Assembly (NCBI GenBank): GCA_023101885.1
Contig: JALPQD010000224.1
Span: 2,818,696-2,882,695 of the forward strand
Origin: Typhlomys cinereus
Taxonomy: Eukaryota; Chordata; Mammalia; Rodentia; Platacanthomyidae
Direction of reading: 5' to 3'
Length of the DNA stretch: 64,000 nt
Shown here: positions 32,429 through 43,622 of the stretch, piece after piece
Layout of the letters: every line of letters starts with the position of its first letter
Numbering within the stretch: position 1 is the first letter of the stretch
The notes under the pieces: model-generated
The model's database searches: none
Seen by the model: only the letters and a program-made list of their open reading frames with translations
Told to the model about the DNA's origin: nothing
Position numbers and translations under genes: made by a program

Positions 32429-33696
32429 CCTTAGTGGAGAGGTAGTTTTAAATCAGGTTTTTAGTTTTGACATGTTATGATCATGGGTTGCTGGTTTTAG
32501 CTATGCCATGTCTAGGGAGATATGTGTTTGTCTTTGAAATCATGGTAAGCCTATAAATGTCACAGTGAGGAAGAAAACCCAAAGCTTTTGTTGGTGTCAG
32601 AGTTTTCATGTTATATCAGGTCTGCTTCACTTAAATTGGGTGTTCATCGCTCCATTCATTTTCTAAGTCAGGACACAGTGCTGGGAGAGCAGGCATACAT
32701 CATGACTGCCGAGGTGACATGGATGTGTCATTCCGTTGTATGATTGTTAATGGTCATGGATTGTTTATCTGCATGCCCCCGTGTCTGAAGGTCTTTCAAA
32801 ACTGGGGACACCTCCACTCTCATAAGAAAGTAAGACTTGGAGTCTCAGGCGGCTTCACTGTCCTTTTTCCCCCGTAGAATGCTGCACATCCTTGCCACCC
32901 TTTGCCCCATGCCTCGAGGTACAGTCTGTAACCTCAGACTGCTGTGATTCCACATGGTCAGTAGAGGCTGCAGTTGAGAGATGCAGTAGAGCATGGTTCT
33001 TTGCTTCTGGGTTTTACTGGAGGCTTCTCTGAGGTGCAGGAGGAAGGGAAGCGTCCATCTGTCATTTCACTTGTCCCCAAAACCATAGCTAATGACATCC
33101 TGTTGGTGGGGATCCTGAAAGAAACCTTGTGAATCTTAACAGAAACATCAGAAAGCCATCAAGCATTTGTGGACTGAAGTCACTAGCAGGAGATTCTCAA
33201 CTCCTCATGCAGTTTGCACCTTGAAGATGCCTGAGATCTTTCTTGTCTCCATAGTCTGTTAACACAGCAATTTACACCACACACATCCCCCCACAAAAAA
33301 AGAAAAGAAAAGAAAAATGAAAAGCGGTAACATGTTAGCACATGACTTTAAGCCTCATGCAGGAATTTTCCTGAGGGTCACACATCTTCCAATTCCTTTT
33401 TTTCCTAATTTTTAAGTACTTGGCAGACCTTCACGAAAGGAATTTGACATATGCTTGTGCTTAGGTCTCATAGTTAATAATACCACCAATACCCCAAACA
33501 GAAAAACCTGTTCTGCAGCTTAGAGCTTTTAAAAGTACTTCATTCACTTGACAGATCTGTCTATGTGAATTCAGGACTGTGTGACTCAGAAATGTTTCCA
33601 TTTCCCACACTCCATCATGAGGAAAGACTGAAAGCAACCTTGAAAGTTTAAAGAAATTTACATTTCATGCATGCTTTCTAATTAGCATACACTTAC
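32429..33696. other. Unassigned intronic sequence
   Basis: No gene or named repeat is recognised. A short A-rich patch (aaaaaaagaaaagaaaagaa) lies near 33,295-33,315. Confidence 0.4.
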
Positions 33697-33906
33697 TCTG
33701 GGAGAACATTTTTTTTTGTTTTGTTTTCTCTTTTTTTATTATTAATACATTTTTTATTATTATTTCAGTTCATACAAACTTAATAGGTACACCAGTTTCC
33801 TCCCTCCCTCCCTCCTCCTCCCCCTGCTCCCCCTCTCCCCCCCTCTTTCCTCCCCTCCCTCCCCATCCCCCAGTGCCTCCCGCCCCAATTCTGGGAGAAC
33901 ATTTTT
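33697..33906 (-). mobile_element. Severely 5'-truncated LINE-1 with 17-bp target duplication
   Basis: A 176-bp insert (33,714-33,889) sits between perfect direct repeats tctgggagaacattttt (33,697-33,713 and 33,890-33,906). It consists only of the L1 tail and the pyrimidine-rich end of the 3' UTR (catacaaacttaataggtac, accagtttcctccctccc), homologous to 17,960-18,085. The perfect duplication marks a recent retrotransposition. Confidence 0.93.
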
Positions 33907-34214
33907 ACCTCTGGGTAAACATTCATTTTCCTTAGTTGTCCAAGGGTTGGTTTATTCTGCATTCACTTTGGTTTTGTGCTTGCAAAAGCACAGTTGGCAT
34001 ATAGACACTTAAGTGTGATTACAGTGAATGATTATTGCTATGCATACAGCATGGACTCCATGAATGTCTGCTGCTTGATCAGTAATTTGATAAAAGTTGA
34101 ACTTGGTTTTGTATTTTGTGAGAATCTCTCCTAGCATTTTTTTAGAGGATTAAGATAGAGTTTTTTAGAGGAGAGAAAGAATGGAACTCACAGACTCCAG
34201 ACGTGGAGCACCAT

Positions 34215-34331
34215 GTAGAAGTGCCATGAGGGGCAGGTGCCCTGTAGAAGTGCCATGAGGGGCGGGGTGCCCTGTAGAAGTGCCATGAGGGGCAGGTGCC
34301 CTGTAGAAGTGCCATGAGGGGCAGGTGCCCT
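34215..34331. repeat. Minisatellite, 29-30-bp unit x 4
   Basis: The unit is gtagaagtgccatgaggggc followed by aggtgccct. Four copies are nearly identical. One has an extra G and a G for A. Confidence 0.95.
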
Positions 34332-35132
34332 CCTAGTATATTTTTACATTTCAGTATCAGCTTTTTGTTTTTTTTTCTGGCCATGCCGTGGGTTCTGCAA
34401 TCTTAGGCAGAGGGATGTAAATTTTAAAACGTTCCTGGTCTTGATAGCTTAGCCAGTTACAATTGTGGATTCCAACTTGTGTCAGGTAATATAGGAACAA
34501 AATAAATGAGTTTATATAAATTTTTGTGTTCCCTTCTCCAAATCATCTGTGGAGTAAGCAAAGTTTCTAGCAAACAAATGCCCTTCTTTTTCAAGCATGT
34601 GCAAGGTGCTGTGGTGATTATAAAATATACAGGACTAAAAGTTGCTGTGATTCATGAATATGTTCAGGAATTCATGAATTCCGAATTTCATTCTGGCTGT
34701 TGAAAGTATATATTTGATCTTAGGGAAGTTGGAATTTAGCTCAGAATTAAAATTTGTTCTCAGACTAGAGCAGTTTGGGAATCCAGAGATGTGGTCCTGC
34801 CCAGCCCTTCTCCCTTGCTAGCCATATACGGTTACTGTCTCTCTTGTGGCAGAAACTGCTGTTAGTCTGTGGATGATCTCTCAAGGCCAGACCATCCTTG
34901 GCTCCCATCCTTATTTGTAAATATAAGCAATGAATTAATTTTTTTTACATGTAATGTCTGCCTGTTAACTGTACATTCGCTATGTGACATTTACTCATTT
35001 CTGCCTCATTGGATTGAGTTTAATGTCCTGGCACACATTTTTTGAAGGTGATACTTGTTGATTATTTAAAAGTCTCAACACATTAGGAAAATAGTCTAAG
35101 TCATCCCAATTCTTATAACCAGTTCTCTTTTT
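34332..35132. other. Unassigned intronic sequence
   Basis: Nothing recognisable as a gene or repeat. Confidence 0.4.
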
Positions 35133-35134
35133 AA

Positions 35135-35183
<49 letters not shown>

Positions 35184-35325
35184 GCACTGTGTGTCCCTGT
35201 GGAGCCTAATGGTGACTTCAGGAATCATCCTGGATTGCTTTTCCTTCCTTTTTGTTTTGCTCTGAGATTTCCCAGGCTTTGCCCACCAGGGCCAGAAGTG
35301 CAGGTCAATGTTTCTGCTTAGAGTT
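35133..35325 (-). mobile_element. DIP-like SINE, 3' part (split by insertion)
   Basis: A (TG)n of about 43 bp is followed by the reversed SINE body (ggaatcatcctggattgctt, gagatttcccaggctttgcc, caccagggccagaagtgcag). It stops abruptly at a T run. The missing head lies at 35,905-35,987. Confidence 0.75.
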
Positions 35326-35904
35326 TTTTTTTTTTTTTTTTTTTGCTTTTCTAATGTTTTAATTATTCTTTTATTGCTTCACACATAAATATGATATTTC
35401 ATGCCTTAATTCCCGTCCCATCCCTGCTCCTTCCCATCACACTCTTCTTCTTCCCTGGCAGTTTCCTTCCTAAGATTTTTTTGTCTTTCTTAGTTTTATT
35501 TGTTGACACTTTCTATGTGAAAACAAGTTTTTAATGTCATTTTCAGCCCTTCCTACCTGACATCATCCATCCTCTTCTCCCATTGCCTACTTTCTCCTTT
35601 CTAGCCAGTCTCTCTTCTTACTTTCTTATTTTTATTTGTCTGCTTTTACAAAGATATTGAGTATTCATCTCAGCTTTCCTGCTTGCCTCCCTCCCTCCCT
35701 CTCTCCCTCCCTCCCTCCTTTCTTCTCTCCCTCTCTTCCTCCCTCCCTCCCTCCTTTCCTCTCTCCCTCTCTTCCTCCCTCCCTCCCTCTCTCCCTGCCT
35801 CTCCTCTCCTCCCTTTCATCATTCCCTCTCACTCCCACTCACTCTTCCACCTGCATGCTTCTATGGACCCCTTGGGTTCACTTTAGCTCATCTACTCCTG
35901 TGGG
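35326..35904 (-). mobile_element. L1-3'-UTR-like insertion with CCCT-rich tract
   Basis: The segment begins with T22 and contains a long pyrimidine tract of CCCT/CCTT motifs (about 35,690-35,815). Its distal half matches 49,500-49,700 (tattcatctcag, tcccactc, atggacccc, ctactcctgt), so both are copies of one repeat. Orientation and polypurine content on the minus strand suggest an old L1 3' end. It splits the surrounding SINE. Confidence 0.5.
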
Positions 35905-35987
35905 GGTCTGCCTGGACCTGGGATGCTAACTCACATCCTTCTGCTTGCAAGGCAGAATCTCAGTCTCTGAGCCTTCTCTCCAGCCCA
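35905..35987 (-). mobile_element. DIP-like SINE, head part (split by insertion)
   Basis: In reverse complement: gacctgggatgctaactcac, cttctgcttgcaaggcagaa, ctctgagccttctctccagc. It completes the tRNA-like head missing from the piece ending at 35,325. Confidence 0.7.
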
Positions 35988-36062
35988 TAATCAGTTCTTT
36001 TATAGTGCTGGTTACTGTTTGGTTAACATCATTCAGATAACTACCTCTCTGTGAAGCTCTGA

Positions 36063-36177
36063 CTTTTTGACACAGAGACTTACTTGGTAGCTCAGGTTGG
36101 GCTCAAGACTCAGTCTGTAGCCCAGGCTGACTTCAAATCCAAGGCAATATTACAGATTCAAAGTACCATATTCAGCA
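36063..36177 (-). mobile_element. SINE, B1-related
   Basis: The run ctcaggttgggctcaagact, then gtagcccaggctgacttcaa and atattacagattcaaagtac, is a diverged reversed B1. Confidence 0.5.
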
Positions 36178-36378
36178 TCTTTTATGAATATTTATATAGA
36201 TATTTGGATGGATGGATGGATGACTAGAACATCTTATATAAATATTGCATGACTTATATAGAATATTTGTTTTAAAAGCATCAGTTTTAACTAAATGTAA
36301 TAGAATGAGAGATTGTAAGATTTAAGAGTTGGATAAGCTTCAGCCAGTCATGAACACTAAGGTCCAGGTAATTGTGAT

Positions 36379-36660
36379 TTTTTTTTTGACAGTCTATTTT
36401 GACGTTTGCTGGTTTCTGTGATCCCTTTGAAATACGGAGAAAAGGACCGCTTTAGCGTTTTCCTTGCTCTTCCGCTTGCCTTTGGTTCCTTGAGTTTTAC
36501 TGAGGTTGTTGAGCTCTTTCACCTGAATTTTCCACTCTATACCAATGACTCCAGAGTTGTTTATCCATACACCATGTTCCCAAGGCTCTTCAATCAGTTC
36601 TTTTATAATAGTTTCCATTAGTCTCTTTTTATTACATGTTTTGTGACTTCTGGAAGGCAA
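36379..36660 (-). pseudogene. Unassigned 88-codon frame followed by an A-tract
   Basis: I do not recognise this protein. The minus strand is open from an ATG at 36,660 to a TAG at 36,396-36,394. It reads like a lysine-rich basic polypeptide (KELIEEPWEHGVWIN, IEWKIQVKELNNL, GKRKSKENAK). The stop is followed within about 6 bp by an A9-10 run (complement of about 36,379-36,388). An open basic frame plus terminal A run suggests a piece of a retrotransposed cDNA. No target duplication is visible, and the frame could be fortuitous. Confidence 0.25.
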
Positions 36661-37437
36661 AAAGAAGTGTTTACCCTAGACAGAAAAATGACAGAGCAAA
36701 GTAAACATTCCATTTAAGCCGCCTTGACAAACCAATGAGTTAACTAGATTACTTATGAGAACATGGGTGTAAGTTGGATGCACCTCTAAATGGGTGAGGA
36801 CTCCCTCCAGTTGTACCCCTGAAGTCCTAACCCTCAGTCAACCTCTAGCACTCTTCTGAGTACACGCAGCCGGAGGCAGGAGGGAAGTGAAATGGAGGCT
36901 GAGATGTGGTCTGCAGACTCTTCCCTCCTGTGAGAGAGGAACAGCTCCATTACTATCGCCCATTACTGTCCTGCCCTCCTCTGCTGCAGGCCAACCTGTG
37001 CTCTCCTTCATGGTGGCACGTTTGGTTGGCGTGGGGCAACAGGTACACTACGACACCAGGTAGAGCCTATGACTACTACGTCTTTGGAGAATGTGTGTTA
37101 ATGTTTATTTTGGGAGAGATCTTTGCCATCCTTAAAAGTGATGATTGCTTTTTCTGTCCAATAACATAGAGCCTTCTTCCTCACTGTGAACAACTCTGTT
37201 GCTTTCAGTTTTTGTGAAGTTTGGTTATTGCATAGTACTTTTTCCCAGAGTGCCCTCAAGAATTAAGAGAAAATGTACATGATATCTGAAGATGTGGGCT
37301 GCCAGCCATTGAGATGCCACTGTCGAAAATCTGTTTTGCTCTTGGGTGCTTCCTGCTTCTCAGTTTGGGGTACTTGTTTCCTCCGCCCTTCCAGCCATCA
37401 TAATGTCTTGCACTGAAGTTGGGACCTATATATTTCT
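36661..37437. other. Unassigned intronic sequence
   Basis: Somewhat GC-richer between 36,870 and 37,070, but no repeat, splice-bounded frame or domain is recognised. Confidence 0.4.
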
Positions 37438-37491
37438 GGTAGGCTGTGAGCTCTTGGTAGGCTGTGAGCTCTTGGTAGGCTGTGAGCTCTC
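37438..37491. repeat. Minisatellite, 18-bp unit x 3
   Basis: The unit ggtaggctgtgagctctt occurs three times in direct tandem. Only the last bases of the third copy change. Confidence 0.95.
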
Positions 37492-38479
37492 AGAATGGGT
37501 ATGTCCAAGTCATAAGTACATCGTAAAGTATTTCCTCGGCCCTTAAATGAGTGTTCTTTCAGATGAGAGCATAGGCACAAGTCTGTGTAGACCTGTTATT
37601 CTTGCTGAAGAAGGCAACTTGTTGATGCGTATGTAACGTTTTGTACACCCATTTCTCTTATTTTAATCATAATAATTTTATGAAGGTATCTGCTATTTTT
37701 TTGGTTTTGACAACTATATAAATCAAGCAGAGGCTCCCCCCCCCAATTAATGACAGTTGTTTGTGAATTTATGTCCTGGCTCATCTATGGAATCCTTTGG
37801 TTGTAAAAGTTTTTGATGCAAATTTCTTATTCTCACTTTCTTGTCAAGCTGCTAATCTGTCTACAGTTCAGTAAGGATCTCTCTGAATCCTGATCACTTG
37901 ATTGCATGAAAGAGCAAGAAGTTTTATTCTTTCCTTTAGTTTTTTGCTATTCAGACATGGGAAGTGTTATATAGGACCTGGTTGGTATTTGGTAGAATTA
38001 AGTCGTGTGTATTTCAATTTGTATCTTAACCTCCTTTTAAAAAAGTAACTTCCAGTATCTGAAAGGGAAACAACTCTGAAAAATACTTTTCTAATGTCTT
38101 TAAATCAGGTTGCCTGAAATTTTGTTTTCTGGATTTGAAAGTTGCTTGATTCAGAAAGACTAGAGATCAAAATATATGCAGGTTATCCACCATGCATTGT
38201 ACGCCTTCCTTCCATTCCACTTTACCTTTTAATGGAAACTGAACAACAGTGCTACTCCTACTTATAGGTGAGCAAGTTAAATCTTCAGTTAAGTTTGGTT
38301 TGCTGAGGTGTTGATTTGAACAAGGTCATAGGACTCTGAAATCACTTGATGTTTTTCTGGGAGTTGGATTTTTTCTTTACTAAATATGGGATTCTTCTCT
38401 GAAAGTATAATGGTTATTACTGCTTGTCAAATATGGGATCTCAGTCACCTAGGAGACAAGCCTCCTGGCGTACCCATAA
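37492..38479. other. Unassigned intronic sequence
   Basis: AT-rich, with no recognised gene or repeat. Confidence 0.4.
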
Positions 38480-38612
38480 AGGATTGATTATACAGGATGG
38501 ACAGGAAGGATTGATTATACAGGATAGATAGGAAGGATTGATTATGCAGGTTAGACAGGAAGGATTGATTATGCGGGTTAGACAGGAAGGATTGATTATG
38601 CAGGTTAGATTG
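38480..38612. repeat. Minisatellite, 27-bp unit x about 5
   Basis: The unit is aggattgattatgcaggtta followed by gacagga. Early copies read atacaggat where later copies read atgcaggtt, so the array shows directional variation. It abuts a URR1-like element. Confidence 0.9.
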
Positions 38613-38907
38613 GCCTCTGGGATTATCTTGATTGGGTCAGTTGAGGAGAGAAAACCTTTGTAGGTGGAGCATTGGCCAGGTAGGTATCTTGACTGCATAA
38701 ACAGGGAAAAGTGAGCATGGTGTCCATCACTGAGCGTCCTTATTATGGTGTGATGTGACCTGCTGTGGAGGACTCCTGCCACCTTGACTTCCCTGCCATG
38801 ATGGACTGAACCTTTCAATTCTGAGCAGCGTTAGACCTTGATCCCTGAAGCTGCTTTTGTCAAGGTATTTATCACAGCAGCAGCAGAAGAGACCAAGACA
38901 GCAGGTG
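38613..38907 (-). mobile_element. URR1-like (URR1B) DNA-transposon remnant
   Basis: The plus strand shows gggattatcttgattgggtc, cttgacttccctgccatgat, ggactgaacc, gctgcttttgtcaaggtatt and tatcacagcagcag. This is the reversed order of a rodent URR1 non-coding hAT-type element. Confidence 0.55.
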
Positions 38908-40649
38908 GCTGAGGTGTTCAGACTTTTCTTCTCTCTAACATTCTTTAGAGTTTGACATTATTGATCACTGTAGCAAGAAAAGTATATATTTTCCATAATT
39001 GGTCCTCAGAAATCTTGATACACTATCTTATATTCTTAAGTGTTAGTAAGATCCTGATGTGATATAATGAGTTCTATTTTATGTCTGAGAAAGCTGAGAT
39101 TGAAAGAATTTTTATAGGTGGGCCAGTGTTATAGAGGTTTTTGATGGTGAAATTGAGATTTGAACTTCAATGTGCCTGACTGTGCCTCTCTCTCCCATGA
39201 GTGTCCTCTCATGTCTCGGCGTAGCAGAAAAGGATCGTGTCATCAGACCAAGCCTGGAGATCAGACTGCTTTCAGTTGGTTTTGTGTCTCTTGAGTAATA
39301 TTACCAGTCATAGTGGATGACAGACAGGATTGTTTTTGGTTTTATTTGTTGATGTGTTCTTTGCCCTGGTATTTTATTAGCTAGTCAAGAACCTCTGAAA
39401 GACTTACCAATGTCTGGATTTTCCCTGTATCAGAATCCTCAGAAATGCTGGGCATGCTTGGAGACTGACAGTAACGTTTTAAAAATCTTCAAATGCTAGG
39501 CACAGGAGGTTGAAACATTGTGTTGGGGGTTTTCTTTCAATGCAGTGTGGGTACCATAGTGAGTTCCATGTCTTAAAATTCCTGAACTCTTGTGTGTGTC
39601 CATCCAAGATGAAGGCCTACTGTTAGTAGATTCAAGTCAGTTTCCTACAATGGCAGAGGACATTTATCTGTGCTCATTGTCCTTGTGAAATATACCTTTG
39701 CCATTTCTTATCAACCCTGTGGTGATGAACCCCACTATTCAGTAGTATGACGTAAGCAGCTCCATCTGCTCATCACCGTGTTCCAGGGACAAGTCAGATG
39801 CCTGTGGCTGGGGTTACAAGAGCTTCCCTTGGTGGGCCTATTTGACCCGAGAGAGAAGCTGCTTCTAGGGTAGAATGAGCCTTTTGCTTGAACTTTCCTC
39901 TCGTAAGCAGTTTTTAGGATCGATTATGTCAATAACCTTGAAGCATGTGATGGTGAAAATCATGCCCAGACTTCTTATTACCCATTTAACCAGTCTTCTT
40001 GTAATATATGTAACTCATTCTTTCAAACTCTTAACAGCAAATCTATACAGCCAAATGTTACATGTACAACAGTCAAAATTTATATCCTAGTTTGTTGTAG
40101 AACTGATCTTCAGCAAAACTTTCTGAGAACATGTGAGTATAATTGTAGGTACTTTCTGCAAATAACCATTATTTCTTGCTTTTCACTTCTTTGTAAAATA
40201 GTCTAACTTGTTCAAAAATTGACTCAATGATAAAATTTTCATATCAAAGAACTGATATTGGCAAATCTAAATAAAAAATAATTATGTGTAACTTTCTAAG
40301 CTATGGTTATTTACTAGTTTAAAATGCACAGAAGACATTTTGGTACATAACTCAAAAAAAGAGAAACTTGAATAGGTTGCTAGGTATTTCATGAATTCCA
40401 AAGCTGAATTGGGCAAATGTGCACAATTTGAGAAGCAGGGAGATGTGTCTTGGGCCTTCACAGTGTTGAAAATTTATTAAAAGCAGTCACCCTTGATCGT
40501 GGCTGCACAGTAGAGTCATCTGAAGTTTCTAAAATTGCTAACCTCAGGAACCTTTTCCTTTGCAGCCAGTCAAAGTCAGTGGAGGTGGTGCTTTGATCAA
40601 GTTATTTAACTTTTTAGTTCTTTCACTGGTTTTATTTATTGGTTTCAAT
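38908..40649. other. Mostly unassigned, with possible MIR
   Basis: The stretch 39,050-39,170 (ttttatgtctgagaaagctg, agattgaaag, gaaattgagatttgaactt) resembles an ancient MIR. The remainder holds nothing I can name. Confidence 0.4.
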
Positions 40650-40936
40650 TAATTTTTTGTAGGTGTGAGTGTGTATGTGAATGTGTGTTTGTGAAGAGGG
40701 CCCTTGAATGTGTGTGCCTGTGGATACCCAAGTGTGACTTTGGGAATCATCTCAGACCGCTCTCTCTCTTTATTGCTTTGCCCTAGGGCTTCCCAGGCTC
40801 TGGCTTCCTGGGGCCAGAAGTGCTGGCTGCCACCAATTTTACCTGGAATTTTTTTCATGTGGTCTGGGAACTGAACTCAGGTACTTTTATTTGCGAGGTA
40901 AAGACTTTATTCCTTTAGCCATCTTTTCAGTCCTGA
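40650..40936 (-). mobile_element. SINE, B2 superfamily, DIP-like
   Basis: Reversed landmarks are gtgtgcctgtggatacccaa, gggaatcatctcagaccgct, gggcttcccaggctctggct and ggaactgaactcagg. The head is degenerate (ttagccatcttttcagtcc). Confidence 0.78.
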
Positions 40937-41181
40937 CCAAGTTATTTTTATGTAGCTTCCCACATAATTGTGCTGTTTAGCCCAGATTGAAAAACAACGG
41001 CTCAGTAGACAGTGCTGTGATCACAATCAGGCCTGTGCCTAATCTGGGGATTTGCAGTGCTAGTTTTGATAAATTTTTGAGGCCAGAACTTTTTTTTCTT
41101 TCTTCTTCAGTTTCCCCAGTAGATGTCATTCTGGGTCTCTTTTAAATGCTCAGTACAGATTTGCAAGAGAGATGGGTTTCC

Positions 41182-41222
41182 TAGGTCAGACCTGTAGTCT
41201 TAGCTACTTGGAAGGCCGAGGA
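41182..41222 (+). mobile_element. SINE fragment, B1/Alu-type
   Basis: The string cctgtagtcttagctacttg followed by gaaggccgag is a short 7SL-type SINE piece directly before the large minisatellite. Confidence 0.4.
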
Positions 41223-41294
41223 ATTACTAATTTAAGGGCTTAAGGTACAAGGTTAGCACAACCAACACCACCACCAGCAACATAAGGACTTTGG

Positions 41295-42215
41295 ACATGT
41301 TGGTGGTGAATATGCTGTAGGTGGTGTTGGTCATGTTGTTGTTGGTGGTGAACGTGCTGGTGTTGGTCATGCTGTAGGTGGTGTTGGTCATGCTGTAGGT
41401 GGTGTTGGTCATGTTGTTGTTGGTGAACATGCTGGTATTGGTCATGTTGGTGGTGGTGAACATGCTGGTGTTGGTCATGTTGTTGGTGAACATGCTGGTG
41501 TTGGTCATGTTGTTGGTGAACATGCTGGTGTTGGTCATGCTGTAGGTGGTGTCGGTCATGTTGTTGTTGGTGAACATGCTGGTGTTGATCATGCTGTAGG
41601 TGGTGTTGGTCATGTTGGTGGTGGTGAACATGCTGGTGTTGGTCATGCTGTAGGTGGTGTTGGTCATGTTGGTGGTGGTGAACATGCTGGTGTTGGTCAT
41701 GTTGGTGGTGGTGAACATGCTGGTGTTGGTCATGCTGTAGGTGGTGTTGGTCATGCTGTGGGTGGTGTTGGTCATGCTGTGGGTGGTGTTGGTCATGTTG
41801 GTGGTGGTGGTGAACATGCTGGTGTTGGTCATGCTGTAGGTGGTGTTGGTCATGTTGGTAGTGGTGGTGAACATGCTGGTGTTGGTCATGCTGTAGGTGG
41901 TGTTGGTCATGCTGTAGGTGGTGTTGGTCATGCTGTAGGTGGTGTTGGTCATGCTGTAGGTGGTATTGGTCATGCTGTAGGTGGTGTTGGTCATGCTGTA
42001 GGTGGTGTTGGTCATGCTGTAGGTGGTGTTGGTCATGCTGTAGGTGGTGTTGGTTATGCTTTAGGTGGTGGTGTTCATGATGGTAGTGGCATTGGTCATG
42101 CTGGAGGTGGTAGTGAATGTGGTGGTGGTGGTCATGCTGATTGTGGTAGTGAGCATGATGGTGGTGTTGGTTATGCTGATGGCAGCACTGAGCATGCTAG
42201 TAGTGGCTGTTGGTC
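41295..42215. repeat. Large minisatellite, 21-bp unit with interspersed variant units
   Basis: The core unit is ggtgttggtcatgctgtaggt, 21 bp. It alternates with longer units that insert gttggtggtggtgaacatgct. The longest uniform run is about 41,880-42,055. Unit lengths are almost all multiples of three, so long frames stay open on both strands (minus repeat MTNTTYS; plus repeat rich in GHAVGGV). No signal peptide, conserved domain or non-repetitive coding part is present, so these frames are artefacts of the array. Confidence 0.95.
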
Positions 42216-42929
42216 ATATTGTTAGTAACTGATGAGGCTGTAGAGCATCCGAGAGGGGAGGCTGTCATGATGCTCTATTGCTTAGGAGGATCAAAAGGGT
42301 TTCTTTGTGCCTGAATATTCTCATCTCTATAACCTATATAGTCCAAGAAAAAGACAAGTGATTACTATGCCTTGAAATTACATACTCGCACCTAGTATAC
42401 TCCACAGCCAGCTTCAGACTACTGTGCTGAAAGGAGACCATTTACCTCTTATGGTGTTCAGGTTTAATTCAACTAGACTCGGCCCTGGAATTCCACTGTT
42501 CCGTATTCCTTGATGGCTTAGTGACTAGGAGGAGGATGAAGATACATGGAGCTAGTGCTTTGGAGCAGTTCTTAAAACTTGCGCATTTCATGCACTTTCT
42601 TCAGATTAATTTGTACTAATCAGGCGTAGAAATTTTGACCATCTGAAAGACTGAAATCAAAACCCAAATAAAGTGGTAGCTTAGAATCTGCAAAATGGCT
42701 TCCTTTTAAAACAAAGTAATCAATTTCAAAGGTTTTCGATTTCCTTTATAAGAAAAGAAGGATGGATAGAAGTCACAGAAGGTGCATGTGGATGTGTGTT
42801 TTCTTTTCTGGTTACAACACAAAGCTATTTACAAGCAAGGTACAAGCTCAAAAGGAAACAAAAATGCAGTAAAACTTTTTAAAGTTAAGGAATGTCTGCT
42901 CCCAAATACTTCGTTATTGTTAATGGTGG
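42216..42929. other. Unassigned intronic sequence between two arrays
   Basis: No gene or repeat is recognised in the roughly 700 bp that separate the 21-bp array from the TGG/TG array. Confidence 0.4.
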
Positions 42930-42933
42930 TCTT

Positions 42934-42967
<34 letters not shown>

Positions 42968-43622
42968 TGTGATATGTAGTGGTGGTGGTGGTGATGATGG
43001 TGTGTGTGTGTGTTTAAATATGTGGTGGTGGTGTGTGTGTTTAAATATGTGGTGGTGGTGGTATGTGTGTGTTTAAATATGTGGTGGTGGTGGTGTGTGT
43101 GTGTGTAACTATGTGGTGGTGGTGGTGGTGTGTGTATGTAACTATGGTGGTGGTGGTGGTGGTGTGTGTGTGTTTAAATATGTGGTGGTGGTGGTATGTG
43201 TGTGTTTAAATATGTGGTGGTGGTGGTGTGTGTGTGTGTAACTATGTGGTGGTGGTTGTGGTGTGTGTATGTAACTATGTGGTGGTGGTGGTGGTGTGTG
43301 TGTGTGTGTAAATATGTGGTGGTTGTGGGGTGTGTGTGTTTAAATATGTGGTAGTGGTGGTGGTGGTGGTGGTGGTGGTGGTGTGTGTGTATGTAAATAT
43401 GTGGTGGTTGTGGTGTGTGTGTGTGTTTAAATATGTGGTGGTGGTGGTGGTGGTGGTGTGTGTGTGTAAATATGTGGTGGTTGTGTGTGTGTGTGTGTGT
43501 GTTTAAATATGTGGTAGTGGTGGTGGTGGTGGTGGTGTGGTGTGTGTGTGTGTGTAAATATGTGGTGGTTGTGGTGTGTGTGTGTGTTTAAATATGTGGT
43601 GGTGGTGGTGGTGGTATGTGTG
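42930..43622. repeat. Compound TGG/TG minisatellite with higher-order units
   Basis: After a (TG)n start, units of about 30-50 bp repeat the pattern tttaaatatg, (tgg)n, (tg)n, with variants taactatg and tggttgtgg. About 17 units are visible. Trinucleotide and dinucleotide counts differ between units. The strand is G/T-only except for the aaata spacers. Confidence 0.95.

Noticed and set aside
41227..42036. 269-codon minus-strand frame of MTNTTYS repeats, and the 155-codon plus-strand frame overlapping it
   Set aside because: Both exist only because the minisatellite unit is a multiple of three with no stop codon. There is no unique sequence, signal peptide or splice context.
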